Shown piece by piece: positions 15,994 to 22,343 of a DNA stretch of 44,480 bases. Made by a program: the position numbers and the translations under genes. A model generated the notes under the pieces. The model had not been told where the DNA came from. It saw only the letters and a list, made by a program, of their open reading frames with translations, and made no database searches. Position 1 is the first letter of the stretch. Every line of letters begins with the position of its first letter. The DNA is from Actinoplanes utahensis. Lineage in GTDB: Bacteria > Actinomycetota > Actinomycetes > Mycobacteriales > Micromonosporaceae. The stretch lies in contig NZ_BOMZ01000059.1 of the NCBI RefSeq assembly GCF_016862455.1, positions 1 through 44,480 on the forward strand, read 5' to 3'.

Positions 15994-16015
15994 CGATGGG
16001 CGAGGATGGACGGCG

Positions 16016-16513
16016 ATGCCATACCGCTATTTCTACGACTGCGAATTCATCGAGGACGGCCGGACCGTCGATCTGGTCTCGATCGGTGTCGTCGACGAGT
16101 TCGGCCGCGAGTTCTACGCGGTCAGCACCGAGTTCGACGACTCCAAGGCCGTGCCCTGGGTGCGCCGCAACGTCCTCGACAAACTGCCCTCACCGTCCGA
16201 CAAGGCCTGGCGCAGCCGGGAGCGGATCCGCGACGACCTCTACGAGTTCCTCGCCGAGCCGATCCGCGGGCGCGGCGAGCAGATGGAGCTCTGGGCCTGG
16301 TACGCGGCGTACGACCACGTCGCGCTCGCCCAGCTCTGGGGCGCGATGCCGGCCCTGCCCCGGGAGATCCCCCGGTTCACCAAGGACCTGCGGCAGCGCT
16401 GGGACGACCTGGGCCGCCCGCACCTGCCGGAGATGGCCGGACGGCACGACGCCCTGGTCGACGCCCGGCACAACCTGGCCCGGTGGAACGCTATGACCGC
16501 GGCGCAGGCTTGA
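16016..16513 (+). CDS. 3'-5' exoribonuclease, Rv2179c-like (DEDDh)
   Basis: The 165-residue protein matches the actinobacterial DEDDh exoribonuclease family. It starts YRYFYDCEFIEDG, placing the first catalytic Asp and Glu at about 8 and 10; DHVAL in the middle supplies the next acidic residue, and RHDALVDARHNL carries the His/Asp pair. From memory it aligns with mycobacterial Rv2179c, a 3'-overhang RNase. It is expected in the cytoplasm in RNA processing. Its last 23 bp overlap the convergent TetR gene. Confidence 0.9.
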   Translation: MPYRYFYDCEFIEDGRTVDLVSIGVVDEFGREFYAVSTEFDDSKAVPWVRRNVLDKLPSPSDKAWRSRERIRDDLYEFLAEPIRGRGEQMELWAWYAAYDHVALAQLWGAMPALPREIPRFTKDLRQRWDDLGRPHLPEMAGRHDALVDARHNLARWNAMTAAQA

Positions 16514-17135
16514 TCGGCGGCACGCATTCGCGCATGACGGCGCGGATGTCGGTGCCGGTCGGCGCGGCTCCCAGCGAGCCGTTGCCGGGCCGCGCCCGCA
16601 GGCCGTCGATCATCAGCTCCAGGTAACGCTCGTAGAGGCCCGGCCGGCATCCCTCGCTGTGCTGGGCCATCTCGGTCACCATCGCCATGATGATCGGGAA
16701 GTCCTGGAACCCGGCGTCCGCCCGGAGCGTGCCCTCGGCGTGCGCGCGCTCCATGATCTGCTCCAGCAGCGGCACGATCTGCTCGCCGGCCTTCTTGAAA
16801 TGCTGCTCGTCCATGCTCAGCGCGGCGTCGCGCAGCCCGCGGTCGGCCGCGTGCCAGCGCGCCGACGTCCGCAGGAAGCCGGTCAGGCCCTCCCAGGCCG
16901 ACGGGGCGGCGAGCGCCTCCTCGGCCAGGGTCACCAGGTCTTCCAGGCGATCGGTGAAGACCGCCTCGATCAGCTCCTCCTTGGTGGGGAAGCGCCGGTA
17001 GACGGTGCCGATCCCGACTCCGGCGTGATGGGCCACGTCGTCGAGGGTGGCCGCGAACCCGCGGGCCGCGAAGACCTCGTGGGCGGCGCGCAGGATCCGC
17101 TCCCGGTTGCGTTGCGCATCACGTCGCAGGGCCAT
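16491..17135 (-). CDS. TetR-family repressor of the adjacent exporter
   Basis: The 214-residue protein has an N-terminal TetR helix-turn-helix (TLDDVAHHAGVGIGTVYRRF at about 30-49, then PTKEELIEAVF) and an all-helical ligand-binding domain. It is divergent from a 14-TM MFS exporter, and two matching palindromes occupy the 101-bp gap. One lies upstream of its own -10 and the other on the predicted exporter start site. It therefore most likely represses both genes and is released by an exporter substrate. ATG 17135 is leaderless behind TACCCT. Confidence 0.93.
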   Translation of the reverse strand: MALRRDAQRNRERILRAAHEVFAARGFAATLDDVAHHAGVGIGTVYRRFPTKEELIEAVFTDRLEDLVTLAEEALAAPSAWEGLTGFLRTSARWHAADRGLRDAALSMDEQHFKKAGEQIVPLLEQIMERAHAEGTLRADAGFQDFPIIMAMVTEMAQHSEGCRPGLYERYLELMIDGLRARPGNGSLGAAPTGTDIRAVMRECVPPIKPAPRS

Positions 17136-17142
17136 GTGGCCA

Positions 17143-17148
17143 AGGGTA
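17143..17148 (-). promoter_or_regulatory. -10 box of tetR, leaderless
   Basis: TACCCT on the minus strand is 7 nt before the ATG at 17135. A TTGAGG at 17168-17173 could be the -35 with a 19-bp spacer and lies inside operator 1. Confidence 0.55.
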
Positions 17149-17151
17149 CAA

Positions 17152-17178
17152 GTAAGTGGAGGTGATTCCTCAACTTAC
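17152..17178. promoter_or_regulatory. TetR operator 1
   Basis: Arms GTAAGTGGAGG and CCTCAACTTAC flank a 5-bp spacer; 10 of 11 positions are complementary. It lies in the -35/spacer region of the leftward tetR promoter, which suits autorepression. Confidence 0.75.
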
Positions 17179-17183
17179 CCTGC

Positions 17184-17189
17184 TAGCCT
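17184..17189 (+). promoter_or_regulatory. -10 box of the MFS exporter
   Basis: TAGCCT between the two operators gives a predicted start near 17196, inside operator 2. The leader carries GGAAGG before the ATG. Confidence 0.5.
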
Positions 17190-17193
17190 GCCG

Positions 17194-17216
17194 AAGTGGA
17201 GGACGTACCTCAACTT
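17194..17216. promoter_or_regulatory. TetR operator 2
   Basis: Arms AAGTGGAGG and CCTCAACTT flank a 5-bp spacer, the same core as operator 1. The two centres are 40 bp apart, about four helical turns, so two dimers would bind the same DNA face. Confidence 0.75.
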
Positions 17217-17236
17217 AGCTCCGGAAGGCTCCCCGC

Positions 17237-18715
17237 ATGAGCAGCACCGTTATTGATCGGCCGCCGGCCACCGGACGTGAGGCGGGCCGCTGGTGGGCCC
17301 TCGTGGTGCTCGCCCTGGCGCAGCTCATGGTCGTGCTGGATGCCACGATCGTGAACATCGCGCTGCCCACCGCCCAGGCCGACATCGGCTTCGACGACCA
17401 CGGCCGGCAGTGGGTGGTCACCGGTTACGCCCTCGCCTTCGGCAGCCTGCTGCTGCTCGGCGGCCGGCTCTCCGACTTCTTCGGCCGCAAGCGGATGTTC
17501 GTCATCGGCCTGATCGGCTTCGCCCTGGCCTCCGCGCTCGGTGGCGCCGCCGGCAGCCTGGAGCTGCTCATCGTGGCCCGCGCCCTGCAGGGCGTCTTCG
17601 GCGCCGCGCTCGCCCCCGCCGCGCTGTCGCTGCTGTCCACCACGTTCACCGAGCCCGCCGAGCGCGGCAAGGCGTTCGGCATCTTCGGCGCCATCTCCGG
17701 CGCCGGCGGCGGCATCGGCCTGCTGCTCGGCGGCGTCCTCACCGAGTACGTCTCCTGGCGCTGGTGCCTCTACGTCAACCTGGTGATCGCCGCGATCGCC
17801 GTGGCCGGCGCCTTCCTGAAGCTGCGCGACGAACCGGTCCCCGCCCATGGCCGGATCGACGTGCCCGGCACCATCACCGCCGTGGCCGGCCTGGTCGCGC
17901 TGGTCTTCGGCCTGGCCAACGCCGAGACCGACGGCTGGACCGACGCGATGACCCTCGGCCCGATCATCGCCGGCCTGGTCCTGCTCACCGTTTTCGTGCT
18001 GATCGAGCGCAAGGCCGAGCACCCGCTGCTGCCGCTGCGCGTCGTCCTGGACCGCAACCGCGGTGGCGCGTACGCCTCGGTCGCGATCGCCGGCGCCGGC
18101 ATGTTCGGCATCTTCCTCTTCCTCACCTACTACCTGGCCGGCATCCTCGGCTTCACCCCGGTCGAGACCGGTCTCGCCTTCCTGCCGATGCTCGCCGGGA
18201 TCATGCTCACCGCCACCACCGCCGGCTCGATCCTCACCCCGAGGATCGGCCCGCGCCCGCTGGTCCCGCTCGGCGCCCTGATCGCCGCCGGCGGCATGGT
18301 CCTGCTGACCCGCCTCGAGCTCGACTCCTCGTACGCCACCGGCGTCCTGCCCGGCCTGATCGTCGTCGGCCTCGGTCTCGGTCTGGTCTTCGCGCCCACC
18401 CAGAACGCCGCCACCTCCGGCGTCGAGCACCGGGACGCCGGCGTCGCCTCCGCGATGATCAACACGGTGCAGCAGATCGGCGGTTCCATCGGCACCGCCC
18501 TGCTCAGCTCGTTCGCCGCCACCGCCGCTGCCGATCACATGGTCGGCAAGGAGCCGTCCCCGCTGGTCCAGGCGCAGGCCGCGCTGGAGAGCTACCACAC
18601 GGTGTTCTGGTGGTCGGCCGGCTTCTTCCTGCTCGCCGCCGTGGTCGCCGCGGTCCTCTTCCGCGCCGGGCCGCTCGACGTCGACCCCGACGCCCCGCCC
18701 GCCATGGCCCACTGA
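17237..18715 (+). CDS. MFS drug exporter, DHA2 (EmrB/QacA) type
   Basis: The 492-residue protein has about 14 transmembrane helices. Family motifs include LDATIVNIALPTAQADIGF in TM1, WVVTGYALAFGSLLLLGGRL in TM2, and motif A GRLSDFFGRKRMF. Motif C-like Gly-rich GAISGAGGGIGLLLGG lies in TM5, which is typical of proton-antiport exporters. It should expel hydrophobic drugs or a self-made compound. GGAAGG 9 nt before ATG 17237 is the ribosome binding site. A strong hairpin at 18731 ends the transcript. The divergent TetR gene and two operators imply drug-inducible expression. Confidence 0.95.
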   Translation: MSSTVIDRPPATGREAGRWWALVVLALAQLMVVLDATIVNIALPTAQADIGFDDHGRQWVVTGYALAFGSLLLLGGRLSDFFGRKRMFVIGLIGFALASALGGAAGSLELLIVARALQGVFGAALAPAALSLLSTTFTEPAERGKAFGIFGAISGAGGGIGLLLGGVLTEYVSWRWCLYVNLVIAAIAVAGAFLKLRDEPVPAHGRIDVPGTITAVAGLVALVFGLANAETDGWTDAMTLGPIIAGLVLLTVFVLIERKAEHPLLPLRVVLDRNRGGAYASVAIAGAGMFGIFLFLTYYLAGILGFTPVETGLAFLPMLAGIMLTATTAGSILTPRIGPRPLVPLGALIAAGGMVLLTRLELDSSYATGVLPGLIVVGLGLGLVFAPTQNAATSGVEHRDAGVASAMINTVQQIGGSIGTALLSSFAATAAADHMVGKEPSPLVQAQAALESYHTVFWWSAGFFLLAAVVAAVLFRAGPLDVDPDAPPAMAH

Positions 18716-18730
18716 CCTCCGCACGCCCGC

Positions 18731-18761
18731 AAGGCCCGGCCGCCCCAGGTGGCCGGGCCTT
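18731..18761 (+). terminator. Terminator of the MFS exporter gene
   Basis: AAGGCCCGGCC and GGCCGGGCCTT form a perfect 11-bp stem with a 9-nt loop, 16 bp after the exporter stop codon. The downstream sequence is TCCGCTTTCC, a weak T-rich tail. Confidence 0.8.
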
Positions 18762-18930
18762 CCGCTTTCCCCGGCTGTTGCGGGACGCTTCGCCGCGCGG
18801 TTCCGCACAACCTTCGCTGGTACGCCCGGAGCCGTCCCGAAGAACCATGCCGTCCCCGGACCTCCGCGCGGGGTGGCGGCGGCACCGGGCCGAAGCGCGG
18901 CCGCCGGGCTGAAGGCGATGGTCACGGTCA

Positions 18931-18974
18931 CCCCACCGGCGTGTGGGTCGCACCCGGACCACACGCCGGTGGGG
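18931..18974 (-). terminator. Terminator of the GH3/MFS operon
   Basis: Perfect 15-bp arms (18931-18945 and 18960-18974, with core CACCGGCGTGTG) surround a 14-nt loop. The hairpin begins 12 bp past the stop codon of the leftward GH3 gene. The 170 bp between this and the exporter terminator holds no gene I can support. Confidence 0.8.
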
Positions 18975-18986
18975 CCAGAGCGGGGA

Positions 18987-20774
18987 TCAGCTCAGAGGGA
19001 GGCCGTGACCGTAGGGGAAGAGCGGGTCGGCCGAGTCGTTCGGAACGTCCTCGCGCGACGCCTCGACCGCGGCCATCGAGGACGGCAGTTCGAACGGCAG
19101 GGTGCCCCTCGACGGGGCACGGCCGAACAGGACGTCCAGCAGCGCCTCGTCGCTGGAGCCGAAGCTGCCGGTGAGCGCCGCCGCTCTGCCCGCGAAGGGC
19201 GTCAGGACGGCGGGACGGTCCAGCCACACGTCGACCACGGTCGGCAGGGTGGCGGTGAGCTCCAGCACCGGGGCCAGTTCCTCGTCGGTCCACTCCAGGC
19301 GCCCGGCGTGGAAGAACGCCTCGAAACCGACACCGCGCGGGTCGTACGGGGCGGCCCGCCGGACGATCGCCACGTCGGCCGACGCCGGATCGTCGACGAC
19401 CTTGGCGTAGCCGGCCGCGATCACCGGGTCGACTCCGTCCAGATATACCGAGATCCCCTCGGCCAGCGGAAGGACCGGCGCGGCGATGCCGGAGCCCGGG
19501 ACGGCGGCCAGGACGGGGCGGTCGGTGAGGACGACGATGGAGTCGCGCTGGGCGGTGAGGCCGGCCGACCGGAAAGCGGGCTGCCCGGCGATCCGGGCGG
19601 CGGCTGCCGGGTCCACGAAACGGCGGTCGTCGAAGAGGCCGAGCCGGAACTTGTCGCGCAGGATCCGGCGGGCCGAGACGTCGACCCGGGACTCCGGGAG
19701 GCGGCCGTCGGCGACCAGGTCGATGATCAGTTCCGGGCAGTGTTCGCCGCCGAGCTGGTCGGCGCCGGCCTCCAGGATCCTCAGGACGCGGGCGTGCCGG
19801 TCCAGGTGCTCGACGCCCCAGGCGCGGGCCGGCATGTCGGTGCCCATGATCACGGCGTCGCTGACCAGGCCCCAGTCGGTGCAGATCACGCCGTCGAAGC
19901 CGTACCGCTGCCGCAGCAGGCCCTCGATCACACCGGCGTTGAAGCCGAAGCCGACCTCCTCGTGTTCGGTGTCGACGGGCATCCCGTAGTACGGCATCAC
20001 CTGCGCGGCCCCGGCCTCGAACGCGGCCTCGAACGGCTTCAGGTGGTAGTCCCACATGCCGCCCGGATACACCTGCTCCCGCCCGTACGCGAAATGCGCG
20101 TCCTCGCCGTCCTTCTGCGGCCCGGCGCCGGGGAAGTGCTTGACCATCGCCGCCACCGAGTCCGGGCCGAGCGCGTCACCCTGCAGGCCGAGCACGTACT
20201 CGCGGATCAGCGCGGAGACCGTGTCGGCGTCCGAGCCGAGGGTGCCGTTGATCCGGGCCCAGCGCGGCTCGGTGGCGAGGTCGGCCATCGGGTGCAGGGC
20301 CACCCGGATGCCGGTGGCCAGGTACTCCTGCCGGACGATGTCGGCGAATCCCCGTACCAGCGAAGGGTCCTTGGTGGCGCCCAGGCCGATCGGCTCCGGC
20401 CAGGCGGAGAAGCCGCCCGCCGCGGCGGAGGCCGCGGGGTTGTCGATCACACCGTGGCGAGGATCGCTGGAGACGGTGACCGGGATGCCGTGCCCGACGC
20501 CCGCCGCGATCTCCTGGATCCGGTTGTGCCAGGCGGCGAGGCGCTCCGGCGGCACCGGGGCGAACGTCAGGATGTTGACGTGGTTGATCAACTTGTCGCG
20601 CAGGAGTGACGACGCGGACGGGATCATCGGGTTCCCGTCGGCGATCGTGCCGTCCGGGTTCACCGCGATCATCGTGTGGAACATCAGGCCCGCCTTCTCC
20701 GCCAGGGTGAGGCGGGAGAGCAGGTCGGAGACCCGGTCCTCGATCGGAAGAGCGGGGTTCTGGTACGGGTGCAT
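18987..20774 (-). CDS. Glycoside hydrolase family 3 (beta-glucosidase-like), cytoplasmic
   Basis: The 595-residue enzyme has the GH3 N-terminal TIM barrel and C-terminal alpha/beta sandwich. Visible are the substrate-binding KHFPGAG (about 212-218) and the nucleophile Asp in GVICTDWGLVSD (D300). No signal peptide is seen, so it should cleave imported oligosaccharides or glycosides inside the cell. The start has GAAGGA 7 nt upstream. It follows the MFS sugar transporter by 69 bp on the same strand, and both are divergent from the double ROK regulator. Whether the sugar is a gluco-, xylo- or other beta-glycoside cannot be told. Confidence 0.92.
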   Translation of the reverse strand: MHPYQNPALPIEDRVSDLLSRLTLAEKAGLMFHTMIAVNPDGTIADGNPMIPSASSLLRDKLINHVNILTFAPVPPERLAAWHNRIQEIAAGVGHGIPVTVSSDPRHGVIDNPAASAAAGGFSAWPEPIGLGATKDPSLVRGFADIVRQEYLATGIRVALHPMADLATEPRWARINGTLGSDADTVSALIREYVLGLQGDALGPDSVAAMVKHFPGAGPQKDGEDAHFAYGREQVYPGGMWDYHLKPFEAAFEAGAAQVMPYYGMPVDTEHEEVGFGFNAGVIEGLLRQRYGFDGVICTDWGLVSDAVIMGTDMPARAWGVEHLDRHARVLRILEAGADQLGGEHCPELIIDLVADGRLPESRVDVSARRILRDKFRLGLFDDRRFVDPAAAARIAGQPAFRSAGLTAQRDSIVVLTDRPVLAAVPGSGIAAPVLPLAEGISVYLDGVDPVIAAGYAKVVDDPASADVAIVRRAAPYDPRGVGFEAFFHAGRLEWTDEELAPVLELTATLPTVVDVWLDRPAVLTPFAGRAAALTGSFGSSDEALLDVLFGRAPSRGTLPFELPSSMAAVEASREDVPNDSADPLFPYGHGLPLS

Positions 20775-20843
20775 CGTGCGTTCCTTCGAGAAGAGGGCCG
20801 GGCGCCCGGGACGGCCGGGCGCCCGGCGAGCGGGGGAGCGGGG

Positions 20844-22109
20844 TCAGCGGGCGCCGCGGACCATGCGGACCAGCAGCGACCCGGCGACGGCGACGACCGC
20901 ACCGGCCAGGAACAGCGCGCTGTAGTTGGCGTCCCCGCCACCGATCGCGAGGATCGGCGCGGCCAGGATCGGCACCAGCGACTGCGGCAGCGCGTTGGCG
21001 ATGTTGAGCACGCCCATGTCCTTGGCGGCGTCGTCCGGGTCCGGCAGCACGTCGGTGGCGAGCGCCAGGTCGACCGCGAGGTAGACGCCCTGGCCCAGGC
21101 CGAAGAGCAGCACCGCGGCGAGGAAGACCGGGAAGGTGCCGGCGTACGCGATCACCGCCAGGGCGACGGCGACGACGATGCCGGAGCCGAGGACGAACGG
21201 CTTGCGCCGGCCGGTGCGGTCGGAGAGCAGGCCGCCGGCCGACGAGCCGACGACCAGGCCGACCGTGCTGATCAGGGTGGCGACCAGGATGCCGTTGGCG
21301 ACGTTGTCGGTGGTGTACCCGAACCGGTCGATCAGCAGGTACGCCTGGTACGTGGTGACGCTGGCGAGGCCCATCCAGATCAGGAAGCGGCTGATGATGT
21401 TCCAGACGAAGTCCGGGTGCCGGCGCGGGCTGACGTAGAAGGTGCTCAGGAACTCCTTGAACCGGTACGGGGCGAAGTGTCCCTTCTCGGCCGGCCGGTC
21501 CTTCAGGATCGTCACCAGCAGCGCCACCGTGGCGACGCCGATCGCGGACGGCACCGCGAACATCAGAAGCGCGTTCCCGGCCAGGGCCGCCGCCATCGCG
21601 CTGCCGAGCAGGATGGCCACCGAGGTCATCAGGCCGAGGATGCCGCTGACCCGGCCCCGCTGGCGGGCGGGGATCTGGTCGGGCAGCAGCGCGGTCAGCG
21701 TGGACAGCGTCGCGTTGACCCCGAGCTGGGCCAGCGCCCACCCGGCGGTGAGGACCGGGACACTGCCGCCGAGCGCGACCACCAGCAGGCCGGCGAACCC
21801 GGCGAGCATGCCGCCGAGCAGCCACGGCCGCCGCCGGCCGAACCGGGAGGTGGTGCGGTCGGACATGGCGCCGAAGAACGGGTTGCCGATCAGCGCGAGC
21901 ACGGCCCCGACGGACAGGACGGTGCCGAGGGCGGCGGCCTTGTCGTCCGGGGCGATCTGCGCGACCCGGATCGACATGGTGACCACGACCGGCGTGAGGA
22001 TCGTCAGGTACGCGCCCAGCTGAGCCAGCGCCATCGCGACGATCAGTCGCGTCGGCGCGTTCGGAGCGGTCGGGACGGTGGCCGGCGGACGGGGTTGGAC
22101 AGTCGTCAT
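20844..22109 (-). CDS. MFS transporter, GPH/sugar-type
   Basis: The 421-residue protein has 12 predicted helices. The loop 2-3 motif GAMSDRTTSRFGRRRPW and the matching loop 8-9 motif GGLLSDRTGRRKPF resemble the glycoside-pentoside-hexuronide and related sugar carriers. It is the likely importer for the GH3 enzyme's substrate, with which it is cotranscribed, transporter first. ATG 22109 is preferred over a GTG at 22142 because CGAGGT sits just upstream and the earlier residues are atypical. Regulation is expected from the divergent ROK protein. Confidence 0.9.
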   Translation of the reverse strand: MTTVQPRPPATVPTAPNAPTRLIVAMALAQLGAYLTILTPVVVTMSIRVAQIAPDDKAAALGTVLSVGAVLALIGNPFFGAMSDRTTSRFGRRRPWLLGGMLAGFAGLLVVALGGSVPVLTAGWALAQLGVNATLSTLTALLPDQIPARQRGRVSGILGLMTSVAILLGSAMAAALAGNALLMFAVPSAIGVATVALLVTILKDRPAEKGHFAPYRFKEFLSTFYVSPRRHPDFVWNIISRFLIWMGLASVTTYQAYLLIDRFGYTTDNVANGILVATLISTVGLVVGSSAGGLLSDRTGRRKPFVLGSGIVVAVALAVIAYAGTFPVFLAAVLLFGLGQGVYLAVDLALATDVLPDPDDAAKDMGVLNIANALPQSLVPILAAPILAIGGGDANYSALFLAGAVVAVAGSLLVRMVRGAR

Positions 22110-22157
22110 CGCACACCTCGAGAGAAAAAGGGGGAGAGTCACCGGGCCGGCTCCGGT

Positions 22158-22180
22158 GTTTGTTAACGCCTTGTTTCACT
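22158..22180. promoter_or_regulatory. AT-rich candidate operator between the sugar operon and the ROK gene
   Basis: A rare AT-richer patch contains TTTGTTAAC and then TTGTTTCAC, two related TTGTT elements about 11 bp apart. GTTAAC is itself palindromic. ROK repressors such as XylR and NagC bind AT-rich sites of this style, but no full dyad is evident here. Confidence 0.3.
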
Positions 22181-22320
22181 GAAGGTATCGATCCGAAGCG
22201 TGCCGAACCAGAGCCTGAAGGGCCTGCTCACGGCCATGATTCGCCGGTGTCTCGCCTTACTCGCGCCGGATTTGCCCGGTACTGCGTGTGACCGGGGTCG
22301 CAGTCCCCCGGAAATTATGT

Positions 22321-22339
22321 CCAGCTTCGGCAAAACTGG
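22321..22339. promoter_or_regulatory. Imperfect palindrome just before the double ROK gene
   Basis: CCAGCTTCG-G-CAAAACTGG is an odd-length dyad with 7 of 9 positions matching between half-sites. It ends 4 bp before ATG 22344 and overlaps AAAACT, a weak -10 spaced 6 nt from that ATG. This is a natural place for autorepression. Confidence 0.35.
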
Positions 22340-22343
22340 CCCG

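Noticed and set aside
17210..18964. 584-residue leftward frame opposite the MFS exporter
   Set aside because: Composition is Glu/Asp/Gly/Gln-rich from antisense reading of membrane helices, with no motif.
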